This document shows positions 7,156-13,665 of a stretch of 13,665 nt of DNA, piece by piece. The notes under the pieces are model-generated. The model was given only the letters and a program-made list of their open reading frames with translations. It was not told the origin of the DNA and did not search any database. Source of the stretch: an uncultured Eubacteriales bacterium (GTDB lineage: Bacteria; Bacillota; Clostridia; Lachnospirales; Lachnospiraceae). A program made the translations under genes and the position numbers. Location: positions 1-13,665 of the forward strand of contig CACYBV010000218.1 in the NCBI GenBank assembly GCA_902772745.1, in the 5' to 3' direction. The first letter of the stretch is position 1, and every line of letters starts with the position of its first letter.

Positions 7156-8037
7156 ATGAAAAACATTACGAAAAAAGTATTTGCCCTGATCCTTGCGGTA
7201 CTGATGGTCCTCTCGTTAGCGGCATGCAGCAAGAGTTCTTCAACAGACAGCGAAACCAGTAAGGCAGCGGAATCCAAGGCGGAAACGGCTTCCCAGGAGA
7301 ACGATACGGCCGGGGAAGCGGAGGAAAACGATCTTCTCGGCAGAATTAAGCAAAAAGGCGTGCTTGAAATCGGTACCGAAGGCAACTGGTCTCCCTGGAC
7401 ATATCATGACGAATCCGATAAGCTTGTCGGATTTGATGTGGAAATCGGACAGGCGATCGCGGATTACATCGGCGTAGAAGCACATTTCAATGAAACAGAC
7501 TGGGATGCGATCCTCGCCGGCGTCGACTCCGGACGTTTTGACACAGCATGCAACGGTGTCGGATACACGGAGGAACGTGCAAAGAAATATGATTTCAGCG
7601 ATGCCTATGCATATACGGATACCGTACTTGTAGTTGCGGCAGACAACGAAAGCATCAAGAGCGCCGAAGACCTTTCGGGAAAGACCACAGCCAACACGAT
7701 TTCCAGCAACTATGCAACGATTGCGGAAAGCTACGGAGCGACGGTTACCGGCGTCAATACGCTTCTCGATACGATTGAAATGGTCACTCAGGGCCGCGTG
7801 GATGCAACCCTGAATGCGGCGGTTTCCATCAACGACTATCTCAGGGAGCATCCGGATGCGCCGATCAAGGTCGTCTGCACGGTAACCCGTGAAAAGGTTG
7901 TTTATCCTGCGAAAAAGGGTGAAGACAGCGACCGCTTCGTCGAGGCTGTCAATGCCTGCATCGCTGAGATGAAGAAGAGCGGAAAGATGGCTGAACTTTC
8001 AAACAAGTACTTCGGTATGGACATTACAAAGGACTGA
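7156..8037 (+). CDS. Amino-acid ABC importer, substrate-binding lipoprotein
   Basis: A 293-aa periplasmic-type binding protein of SBP family 3. I chose ATG 7156 (AAAGGAG 7 nt upstream, start of a proper signal peptide) over an earlier in-frame GTG at 7138. The signal peptide has KK, a hydrophobic core and the lipobox LAAC (21-24), so Cys24 is lipidated and anchors it outside the membrane. A Ser/Glu-rich linker (about 25-57) precedes the binding fold: LEIGTEGNWSPWTYHDESDKLVGFDVEIG, DWDAILAGVDSGRFD, and DLSGKTTANTISSNYATIA, all typical of polar amino-acid or cystine binders. It delivers its ligand to the permease encoded next. Substrate (possibly cystine or another polar amino acid) cannot be fixed from sequence. 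Confidence 0.93.
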   Translation: MKNITKKVFALILAVLMVLSLAACSKSSSTDSETSKAAESKAETASQENDTAGEAEENDLLGRIKQKGVLEIGTEGNWSPWTYHDESDKLVGFDVEIGQAIADYIGVEAHFNETDWDAILAGVDSGRFDTACNGVGYTEERAKKYDFSDAYAYTDTVLVVAADNESIKSAEDLSGKTTANTISSNYATIAESYGATVTGVNTLLDTIEMVTQGRVDATLNAAVSINDYLREHPDAPIKVVCTVTREKVVYPAKKGEDSDRFVEAVNACIAEMKKSGKMAELSNKYFGMDITKD

Positions 8038-8070
8038 TTCAACTGATTCCGAAAGGACTGGAACTCATTT

Positions 8071-8757
8071 ATGAGTGAACGTTTTATGCGCATCGTGGAG
8101 ATTCTCCTCGATGCGCTTCCCAAACTTCTCAAATATGCGGCCACCGCAACCCTTCCGATGACGGTGCTGGCGTTTATGATCGCGCTTGTCGTAGCGGTCC
8201 TGATCGCGCTTGTACAGTATGCAAACATTAAGGTACTGAAGCAGATCTGCCGCGTATACATCTGGATTGTCAGGGGTACGCCGCTTCTTGTGCAGCTGTA
8301 TCTGGTATTTTACGGACTGCCGTCTCTGGGGATCAAACTTCCCGCTTTTCCGGCTGCAGTCGTGGTCCTCGGGCTGAATGAAGCCGCGTATCTCGCGGAA
8401 ACGATCCGCGGCGCGCTCGAGTCCGTTTCCCGGGGACAGGTGGAGGCCGGCTACTGCATCGGTCTCGGCTACTGGAAGATCATGTTCCACATTGTACTTC
8501 CGCAGGCTTTCCGGACAGCGTTCCCGGCACTCGGAAACACCGTGATCAGCATGCTGAAGGAGACTTCTCTTGCTGCGACAATCACGGTTGTGGAAATGTT
8601 CCGTGAAGCCCAGGCGATCAACGGCCGGGTTTACGAGTCGCTTGCCCTGTACAGCGAAGTAGCGGTGATCTATCTGTTCTTCTGTACAGTGCTGACTCTC
8701 CTGCAGCGGCTCGGTGAGAAGAAACTGAATTCGAAGGGAGGGCAGATCAGGAAATGA
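8071..8757 (+). CDS. Amino-acid ABC importer, permease
   Basis: A 228-aa inner-membrane protein of the HisM/GlnP type. Hydrophobic spans are visible at about 20-50, 62-86, 93-112, 150-172 and 192-212. VRGTPLLVQLYLVFYG (67-82) is the family signature, and the EAA loop that docks the ATPase is GQVEAGYCIGLGYWKIMFHIVLPQ (in pieces 122-145). AAAGGA lies about 13 nt before the ATG, a rather long spacing. Its stop overlaps the ATPase start by 4 nt (ATGA), so translation is coupled. One permease gene is present, so it probably works as a homodimer. Confidence 0.93.
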   Translation: MSERFMRIVEILLDALPKLLKYAATATLPMTVLAFMIALVVAVLIALVQYANIKVLKQICRVYIWIVRGTPLLVQLYLVFYGLPSLGIKLPAFPAAVVVLGLNEAAYLAETIRGALESVSRGQVEAGYCIGLGYWKIMFHIVLPQAFRTAFPALGNTVISMLKETSLAATITVVEMFREAQAINGRVYESLALYSEVAVIYLFFCTVLTLLQRLGEKKLNSKGGQIRK

Positions 8758-9506
8758 GCATGCTTGAAATCCGGAATGTCCACAAAGCCTTCGACGGCCA
8801 GCCGATTCTCTGCGGGATTGACCTTTCGGTAGAAAAGGGGGATGTTGTGGCGATCCTCGGGCCTTCCGGCTCCGGAAAAACCACCTTTCTCCGCTGCGTG
8901 AATTTCCTCGAAACCGCCGACCAGGGAGAACTGGTTTTTGACGGAAAGTATTATGATATGCACCGGGCACGCAAAAAGGCGATCGCGGAAATCCGAAAAA
9001 AGACGGCTTTTGTTTTTCAGAACTATAACCTGTTTCTCAACAAAACCGTTCTGCAGAATGTGATGCTGGGCATGACTTCAGGAAGATATATCCCCAAAGC
9101 GGAGGCGAAGAGAATTGCCTGCGACGCACTGAAAAAGGTCGGAATGATCGAGAAAGTGGACAGTTATCCGATCCAGCTTTCGGGCGGACAGCAGCAGCGT
9201 GTTGCGATTGCCCGTGCTCTGGCGACCAATCCCGAGATTATCTACTTTGATGAACCGACATCTGCGCTGGACCCGGAGCTGATCGGCGAAGTTCTGTCCG
9301 TGATGCGTCAGCTCGCCCGGGAAGGGATGACGATGCTCGTCGTTACGCACGAGATGGAATTTGCCCGGAACGTTTCTTCGAAAGTAATCTTTATGGAAGG
9401 CGGCGTCATTGTCGAGCAGGGTCCGTCGAAAGAGTTTTTCGAGAACCCGAAGGAGCAGCGTACCAGAAGCTTCATCAATTTCATCATGAAACAGGGAGAA
9501 GACTGA
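8754..9506 (+). CDS. Amino-acid ABC importer, ATP-binding subunit
   Basis: A 250-aa ABC ATPase with every key motif: Walker A GPSGSGKTT (36-44), Q-loop Gln89 in FVFQNYNLF, signature LSGGQQQR (142-149), Walker B IIYFDEP (162-168), D-loop SALD (170-173) and switch His199 in VVTHEMEFA. It is the GlnQ/HisP/TcyC kind of subunit that powers polar amino-acid uptake. The start overlaps the permease stop (ATGA). It is the last gene of the operon; no hairpin terminator is seen in the 10 nt before the convergent kinase remnant. Confidence 0.96.
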   Translation: MSMLEIRNVHKAFDGQPILCGIDLSVEKGDVVAILGPSGSGKTTFLRCVNFLETADQGELVFDGKYYDMHRARKKAIAEIRKKTAFVFQNYNLFLNKTVLQNVMLGMTSGRYIPKAEAKRIACDALKKVGMIEKVDSYPIQLSGGQQQRVAIARALATNPEIIYFDEPTSALDPELIGEVLSVMRQLAREGMTMLVVTHEMEFARNVSSKVIFMEGGVIVEQGPSKEFFENPKEQRTRSFINFIMKQGED

Positions 9507-9516
9507 GTTATCAAAT

Positions 9517-10405
9517 TCAAAAGCACATCTGCACACCGGCGGTAAAAGCATCGCCGAGCCCGATGGTATACCGGGGGCGCGTGAGGTATCTTGACGGAAC
9601 CGTAATCACGCGTCCCCGGTATTTGCCTGAGAGAAGCGTTTCCCGGAAAGCAAGTCCTTTTTCCGAAAGCGGATAGGAGAGGGCTTCGCGGACTTCTTTC
9701 TCCGTTCCGAAAGAACCGTGAACGGCCTTGGCGCAGGCCATCATATTTCCGAACATCAGCCCGGACTCCATGTCCCGATGCAGCGGACTGCCGACATACA
9801 TCGCATAGTCTTTGGTATGTATGACCAGACCTTTTTGAATCCCGAAACGTTCGAGCAACGTCTCTGCGCCCCGGACAACGGAAAGCGGATCCTCCTGATC
9901 CGACTCTTCGCCGATCAGCCGAAGCGTCTTGGAAAGCTCTTCTTCATTCATTCCGACGATGTCCGCAGCAGGGAAAAGCTCCGTAAGAACAGTCCGTAAA
10001 TACACATCTCCGTGAAAATCCCCGTTCTCATAATAGACGATACCCGCAGGATTGGACGCGTGGTACCGTCCTGCATGCGCCCTGACAGTCTGAAGCCGCG
10101 TCTGCATTCACAAGGTCCGCCTCGCCGCCCAGACCGTTCCTGCAGTAATACAGGATGGTTTCCGCCAGCTCCCGCGGATTTTCGATCCGTCCTGAAGGCT
10201 TTACCGTATCCGGATCAGCGCCCTGCAGCATATCAGTGAGAAAACGGCTCAGTTCTTCCGGCCGGAAGGCGCATAAAAGGTCCAGGTTGCTGGCAAATCC
10301 GAAGGCGGACAGCAGCCCTGCATCTTTCCTTTTCTGAATTGCCTTCGTCAGCGCATCCGGCGCTTGATCATATTTTCCGATCAGATTTCTGCCGTCGTCC
10401 GTCAT
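9517..10405 (-). pseudogene. Broken sugar kinase, ADP-dependent PFK/glucokinase-like, internal deletion plus frameshift
   Basis: Two frames together look like one gene. The N-terminal part starts at ATG 10405 behind AGAGGAG (6 nt) and reads GFASNLDLLCAFRPEEL, the N-terminal substrate-binding strand of the family, up to about GGEADLVN; that frame then runs into nonsense and stops at 10028. The C-terminal part resumes in another frame near 10105 (TRLQTVRAHAGRYHASNPAG) and holds ADIVGMNEEEL (NxxE-type motif) and the C-terminal GLGDAFTAG, where the Asp is the catalytic base. The middle of the fold, including the lid and sheet core, seems missing (I estimate 130-170 residues), so this is a deletion, not just a point frameshift. 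The product cannot be active. The ribokinase-like fold is clear; the ADP-dependent subfamily is likely, not certain. Confidence 0.78.
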
Positions 10406-10464
10406 GTCGTTCTCCTCTTTTTCAGTTTGTCACATCGTGCGGAATTTTCGCTGATTCCGGTCAT

Positions 10465-10494
10465 AATATATTATACAGAATTCATTTTTGTCAA
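10465..10494 (-). promoter_or_regulatory. Probable promoter of the kinase pseudogene
   Basis: On the minus strand TTGACA (10489-10494) lies 18 nt before TATATT (10465-10470) in a TA-rich stretch; other -10 registers are possible. Confidence 0.6.
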
Positions 10495-10522
10495 TTGCAA
10501 AGTACCGGATTTCTGATATAAT
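10495..10522 (+). promoter_or_regulatory. Extended -10 promoter of the DUF2804 gene
   Basis: TTGCAA (10495-10500), a 16-nt spacer and TATAAT (10517-10522) preceded by TGA (extended -10). Its -35 directly abuts the -35 of the divergent kinase promoter. Confidence 0.7.
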
Positions 10523-10589
10523 GAGTACAGAGAAAAGCCTGCTTTCCGATATGCTGCCATATGGAAGGAAGGCGGACCGGAGGTGCAGA

Positions 10590-11615
10590 ATGCAGCGGAA
10601 TCATGAAGTGACGGCAGTCCAGAATCTGCTGGACGAAAAGGGAAACCTGCGGGAGCCCGGCTGGTCGCGCCGGATGGTGCAGAAATACGAACGGCGTATG
10701 ATCAAGGCGCCTTCATTCCGCATTAAGGAATGGGACTATTACCTGGTGCTGGGACGCGACTTCGGCGCGGCCTTTACGATTTCCGACGACGGCTACATCG
10801 GCCTGCAGTCCGTATCTCTTCTGGAATTCGGCGACCGGCCGAAAGAGCATACAGAGACGGTTCTGAAACCCTTTCCGCTTGGAAAACTGAAGCTTCCCGA
10901 GAGTTCCGCTTCCGGCGTGACAAAGTATGAGGACAAACGCCTCAGGATGCGCTTTGACGCAGGAGAAGGAAAACACCGGATCCGCTGCGAGTTTCAGGAT
11001 TTTCAGGACGGAAAGCCGCTTCGCTGTGATATTGAGCTTCAGCAGCCGGACATGGACACGATGGTGATCGCGACGCCCTGGGACAAAAAGCACTGTTTCT
11101 ACTACAACCAGAAAATCAACTGCATGCGCGCCTCAGGCTGGATCGAATTTGACGAAAAGCGCTTCGAATTCGATCCCCAGACCGACTTCGGAACCCTTGA
11201 CTGGGGCCGCGGCGTCTGGACCTACGACAACACCTGGTACTGGGGTTCCGGGAATACGGACCTTCAGGGAAACAGTTTCGGCTTCAACATCGGCTACGGC
11301 TTCGGAAACACGAAAGCCGCTTCGGAAAATGTGCTTTTCTACAACGGAAAGGTTCATAAACTCGATGACGTAAGCTTCCATATCCCGGAATCATCCTACA
11401 TGGATCCGTGGAAGTTCAGTTCTTCGGACGGACGTTTTGAGATGGATTTCGTACCGGTTCTGGACCGTGCAGCCTGCCTCGATTATAAACTGATCGTATC
11501 GGATCATCATCAGGTTTTCGGAAAAATGAGCGGGACGGCGGTGCTCGACGACGGGACGAAGGTGGAGATTAAGGATGTGCTGTGTTTTGCAGAGAAGGTG
11601 CATAACCGGTACTGA
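10590..11615 (+). CDS. DUF2804 domain protein
   Basis: A 341-aa protein. The start is ATG 10590 with GGAGG 6 nt upstream; the frame is open further upstream but that region is the promoter and leader. LLDEKGNLREPGW (13-25), KAPSFRIKEWDYYLV (39-53) and a long series of alternating beta-strand/aromatic segments (WYWGSGNTDLQGNSFGFNIGYGFG) are what I know as DUF2804, a beta-rich family in clostridia and other bacteria whose biochemical role is not established; a lipocalin-like or carbohydrate-binding barrel is a guess. No signal peptide or membrane span. It stands alone, with its own promoter and a downstream hairpin. Confidence 0.85.
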   Translation: MQRNHEVTAVQNLLDEKGNLREPGWSRRMVQKYERRMIKAPSFRIKEWDYYLVLGRDFGAAFTISDDGYIGLQSVSLLEFGDRPKEHTETVLKPFPLGKLKLPESSASGVTKYEDKRLRMRFDAGEGKHRIRCEFQDFQDGKPLRCDIELQQPDMDTMVIATPWDKKHCFYYNQKINCMRASGWIEFDEKRFEFDPQTDFGTLDWGRGVWTYDNTWYWGSGNTDLQGNSFGFNIGYGFGNTKAASENVLFYNGKVHKLDDVSFHIPESSYMDPWKFSSSDGRFEMDFVPVLDRAACLDYKLIVSDHHQVFGKMSGTAVLDDGTKVEIKDVLCFAEKVHNRY

Positions 11616-11632
11616 TCAGTAAAAACAGGGAT

Positions 11633-11671
11633 ACAGGGGACGGCCCGGGCGAATGCCCGGGCCGTCCCTGT
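11633..11671. terminator. GC-rich hairpin between convergent genes
   Basis: ACAGGGGACGGCCCGGGC (11633-11650) pairs with 11655-11671 over 17 bp with one bulged G and a GAAT loop. On the plus strand no U-run follows, so it is a weak intrinsic terminator for the DUF2804 gene. On the minus strand TCCCTGTTTTT follows at 11622-11632 and could pair with the start of the stem, giving a proper terminator for the HTH gene. Confidence 0.75.
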
Positions 11672-11693
11672 TCGATCAGTTGCTCAAAAATCC

Positions 11694-11942
11694 TCAGTCC
11701 GCATCTTCATTCAGCAGCCAGTCTACGGATACGCCAAGTATCTCTGAGAGCTTTTTCAGCTCATAATCCGCGACAAATCTTGTCCCGATCTCAATGCGGC
11801 TGACACTGTCACGCTCAATTACAATCCCTTCCGTCTGAAGCCTCGCAGCGAGGTCTGCCTGCGTCAGGCTTTTTGCAACGCGTGCCATACGGACGCGCTG
11901 TCCGCAGAGGTTGTTTTTCCCATTATAAGTGTATATTTTCAT
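11694..11942 (-). CDS. Small XRE/controller-type HTH regulator of the restriction-modification locus
   Basis: An 82-aa protein that is nearly all helix-turn-helix: RVRMARVAKSLTQADLAARL, then RDSVSRIEIGTRFVADYELKKLSEILGVSVDWLL. The size and placement, divergent from methyltransferase genes, match controller (C) proteins that time restriction-modification expression. The ATG at 11942 has only a weak GGGG ribosome site about 8 nt upstream. The shared intergenic region carries five copies of an 18-bp repeat, one within its own leader and one over its likely -10, so it is probably self-regulated and represses or times the methyltransferase genes. It is not closely similar to the regulator at 6839. 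Confidence 0.88.
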   Translation of the reverse strand: MKIYTYNGKNNLCGQRVRMARVAKSLTQADLAARLQTEGIVIERDSVSRIEIGTRFVADYELKKLSEILGVSVDWLLNEDAD

Positions 11943-11962
11943 AATCGATACCCCGGAATACT

Positions 11963-11980
11963 TTTCTTAACATTAACACA
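11963..11980 (-). repeat. 18-bp repeat R0 (reverse copy)
   Basis: On the minus strand it reads TGTGTTAATGTTAAGAAA, the inverted and most divergent member of the TGTGYTAAWRAYMAGAAT series, lying in the HTH gene leader 20 nt before its start. Confidence 0.6.
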
Positions 11981-11995
11981 ATTGCCCTCCGAACG

Positions 11996-12013
11996 TGTGC
12001 TAATAACAAGAAT
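11996..12013 (+). repeat. 18-bp repeat R1
   Basis: TGTGCTAATAACAAGAAT; fits the consensus TGTGYTAAWRAYMAGAAT. Confidence 0.8.
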
Positions 12014-12019
12014 CCGGAA

Positions 12020-12037
12020 TGTGTTAAAAATAAGAAA
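12020..12037 (+). repeat. 18-bp repeat R2, over the HTH gene -10
   Basis: TGTGTTAAAAATAAGAAA, 24 nt after R1 start. It covers the likely minus-strand -10 (12023-12028), so occupancy would block the HTH promoter. Confidence 0.75.
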
Positions 12038-12051
12038 TCATATCTTGTCAA
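12023..12051 (-). promoter_or_regulatory. Probable HTH controller promoter
   Basis: Minus-strand TTGACA (12046-12051) with TTTAAC (12023-12028) after 17 nt. The -35 is perfect, the -10 weak, which fits a promoter that is tuned by a regulator at R2. Confidence 0.5.
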
Positions 12052-12073
12052 TTGATTGAATTCAGTATAAAAT
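12045..12073 (+). promoter_or_regulatory. Probable methyltransferase operon promoter
   Basis: TTGTCA (12045-12050), 17-nt spacer, TAAAAT (12068-12073). The -35 overlaps the divergent -35 of the HTH gene. Confidence 0.6.
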
Positions 12074-12090
12074 GTGCTAAAGATCAGAAT
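12073..12090 (+). repeat. 18-bp repeat R3, touching the methyltransferase -10
   Basis: TGTGCTAAAGATCAGAAT, starting on the last base of the plus-strand -10 (12068-12073). Differs from R4 at one base. Confidence 0.85.
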
Positions 12091-12135
12091 ACTGAAGCGC
12101 ATCTCTTTCTTTCAAAGGGATGTTTATGCCCATAG

Positions 12136-12153
12136 TGTGTTAAAGATCAGAAT
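12136..12153 (+). repeat. 18-bp repeat R4
   Basis: TGTGTTAAAGATCAGAAT, in the leader of the first methyltransferase gene, 24 nt before its start codon. Confidence 0.85.
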
Positions 12154-12176
12154 TATGCTCATTTTTGGAGAGTTCA

Positions 12177-12896
12177 ATGCAGGATAATATTGCTGAGAAA
12201 GACAGAAAGACTGCGAAGCAAATAAAATCAAAAAACCGGGTAGCGGAACACGGAGAAGTCTTTACAGCTGAACGGGAGGTCAACGCGATGCTTGATCTCG
12301 TAAAGCAGGAGACCGAACGGATTGAAAGCCGCTTTCTGGAACCGGCCTGCGGAGACGGCAACTTTCTTGCTGAAATCCTGCGGCGGAAACTTGCTGTCGT
12401 GAAGAGAAAGTACGGGAAGAGCAAAGCGGAATATGAGAAATACTCAGTGCTCGCAGTTACCAGCATCTACGGGGTGGACATTCTCGAAGACAATGTCATT
12501 GAGTGCCGGAACCGGATGTTTGACATCTGGAACAGGGAATACCGGGCAGTCTGCAGAGATGAGGCGCTGCCGGACTGCGAAGAAGCAGTACGCTTTATTC
12601 TCAGCCGCAACATCCTGTGCGGAAATGCGCTGACGATGCTGCGGGTGGATTCCGAAGGAAATGACACGGAGCAGCCGATCATATTTGCACAGTGGGACCT
12701 GATGAGCGGAGACCTGATGAAACGGCGGGACTATCGGCTGGACGAGCTGATGCGGGGACACAATGACCAGACTGACATTTTTATGTATATGAACGGGTGG
12801 GAATATGATGAAGAAACCCACGCCTGGGTTCCCGCGCCGATACGGGAATTTGAACCGATGAATTACTGGGAGGTGCAGAATGGAATCGATCTATGA
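12177..12896 (+). CDS. N6-adenine methyltransferase-like protein, SAM-binding half without NPPY
   Basis: A 239-aa protein. ATG 12177 has GGAG 6 nt upstream; a TTG at 12165 is less likely. HGEVFTAEREVNAML (25-39) corresponds to motif X, FLEPACGDGNFL (53-64) to the SAM-binding motif I and IYGVDI (97-102) to motif II. No [DNS]PP[YFW] catalytic motif is present; the C-terminal part instead has IIFAQWDL and a Trp-rich tail. It therefore looks like a small accessory or split methylase that may need the next gene's product. The next gene starts inside this one (17-nt overlap), so they are translationally coupled. It could alternatively be a truncated methylase; a similarly sized gene before Eco57I-type methylases is, as I recall, common, which argues against decay. 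Confidence 0.82.
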   Translation: MQDNIAEKDRKTAKQIKSKNRVAEHGEVFTAEREVNAMLDLVKQETERIESRFLEPACGDGNFLAEILRRKLAVVKRKYGKSKAEYEKYSVLAVTSIYGVDILEDNVIECRNRMFDIWNREYRAVCRDEALPDCEEAVRFILSRNILCGNALTMLRVDSEGNDTEQPIIFAQWDLMSGDLMKRRDYRLDELMRGHNDQTDIFMYMNGWEYDEETHAWVPAPIREFEPMNYWEVQNGIDL

Positions 12897-13665
12897 ACGG
12901 CTTTATAAGCCTGACGTGCTTTCCTGTCTCGCAGACCTTTCAAATGACGAAGTGTTTACGCCGCCGGATATCGCGAACAAGATGCTGGATCTGCTCCCGC
13001 AGGAACTGTTTAAGAACAAAGAAACGAAGATCCTTGACCCGGCCTGCAAGAGCGGGGTGATTCTTCGCGAGGCCGCGAAACGGTTCATTGCCGGCGAACG
13101 CGACCAGTTTGACAGTCTGCAGGAGTGCATCGACTGGGTGTTCCACAAGCAGATTTACGGGATTGCGATCACGGAACTGACATCACTTCTGGCAAGAAGA
13201 AGCGTGTACTGCAGCAAGTATCCGAATGGGCCGTTTTCGATTACAGCTTTCGACAAGGAAGACGTGCAGGGGAATATATTGTTCCATCGCATTCAGCATG
13301 AGTGGGTAGGTGTTGGCGATGACAAGAAGTGCAAATGGTGTGGTGCGAATTACAAGGCTTATCAGCGGTCATCGGATTTGGAAACACACGCATATGAATT
13401 TATTCATACTTTTACACCGGAGGAACTGATAAATATGAAGTTTGATGTGATCTGCAGCAATCCCCCTTATCAACTGAGCGACAGCGGGAACGGAGTTAGT
13501 GCGACTCCAATCTTTCAGCATTTTGTCGAACAGGCAAAAAAACTGAATCCGCGTTATATGACAATGATTATACCGGCACGTTGGTATGCTGGTGGGAAAG
13601 GACTCGATGGCTTCCGTGAAACGATGCTTCATGATAAGCATTTGCGGCAGCTTGTTGATTTCGAA
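12880..13665 (+). CDS. Eco57I-type restriction-modification methylase, 3' end beyond the window
   Basis: The frame runs open for 262 codons from ATG 12880, behind GGAGG with 6 nt spacing, to the last base, so the C-terminal part is not seen. Visible parts: FTPPDIANKML (26-36, motif X); ILDPACKSGVILREAAKRF (51-69, motif I, with Lys in place of the usual Gly, as in the DPxCKSG subfamily I know); a zinc-finger-like insert with Cys151, Cys154, His170 and His176 (C-x2-C-x15-H-x5-H); and SNPPYQLS (193-200, catalytic motif IV). It should transfer methyl from SAM to adenine N6, and in this family a nuclease domain or partner gene often follows. It overlaps the upstream gene by 17 nt. The last ~400 nt look more AT-rich than the rest of the window, suggesting transfer. 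Confidence 0.88.
   Translation, partial: MESIYERLYKPDVLSCLADLSNDEVFTPPDIANKMLDLLPQELFKNKETKILDPACKSGVILREAAKRFIAGERDQFDSLQECIDWVFHKQIYGIAITELTSLLARRSVYCSKYPNGPFSITAFDKEDVQGNILFHRIQHEWVGVGDDKKCKWCGANYKAYQRSSDLETHAYEFIHTFTPEELINMKFDVICSNPPYQLSDSGNGVSATPIFQHFVEQAKKLNPRYMTMIIPARWYAGGKGLDGFRETMLHDKHLRQLVDFE

Noticed and set aside
8065..8970. 301-codon minus-strand frame opposite permease and ATPase
   Set aside because: Shadow of two well-identified genes; Arg/His/Gln-rich with no family motif.
11963..12153. CRISPR array
   Set aside because: Repeats are 18 bp with unequal spacings (24, 53 and 63 nt), degenerate, one inverted, and placed over promoters; no cas genes.

Overview
The window looks like a chromosomal segment of a moderately GC-rich Firmicute, probably a gut or rumen clostridium of the Lachnospiraceae type. 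I infer this from sigma-A promoters with near-consensus hexamers, strong AGGAGG-type ribosome sites, the plant or host glycan hydrolases, the small XRE regulators and the DUF2804 gene. The assignment is by feel of gene content, not by a search.

Layout. (1) 2-4300, plus strand: the 3' part of a GH30 glycosidase, then a complete 966-aa GH3 beta-glycosidase carrying a PA14 domain; together a cytoplasmic beta-glucoside/oligosaccharide degradation unit. (2) 4391-4440: a 21-bp perfect bidirectional terminator shared with the convergent block. (3) 4470-6510, minus strand: a stand-alone 401-aa reverse transcriptase with a YSDD active site, preceded by a 292-nt leader full of inverted repeats, and before that a 180-aa protein of unknown function driven by a consensus promoter. 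The combination of a lone RT and a ~290-nt structured leader resembles defence-associated RT systems (DRT/UG classes) that copy an upstream non-coding RNA; this is the best candidate for an undescribed system here. (4) 6789-9506, plus strand: a consensus promoter, an XRE regulator and a three-gene polar amino-acid ABC importer (lipoprotein, permease, ATPase), tightly packed. (5) 9517-10405, minus strand: a broken sugar kinase of the ADP-dependent PFK/GK type, with an internal deletion and frameshift. (6) 10495-11615, plus strand: a DUF2804 gene, divergent from the kinase with abutting -35 boxes. (7) 11694-13665: a restriction-modification-like locus, with a small controller-type HTH protein on the minus strand, an intergenic region holding five copies of an 18-bp repeat over divergent promoters, then two overlapping methyltransferase-family genes; the second has motif I, a C2H2 zinc-finger-like insert and NPPY, and runs off the window.

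How the parts work together: blocks 1 and 4-6 are ordinary carbon and amino-acid metabolism; blocks 3 and 7 are accessory, possibly anti-phage, functions. Family names are from recognised motifs only; no similarity search was possible.
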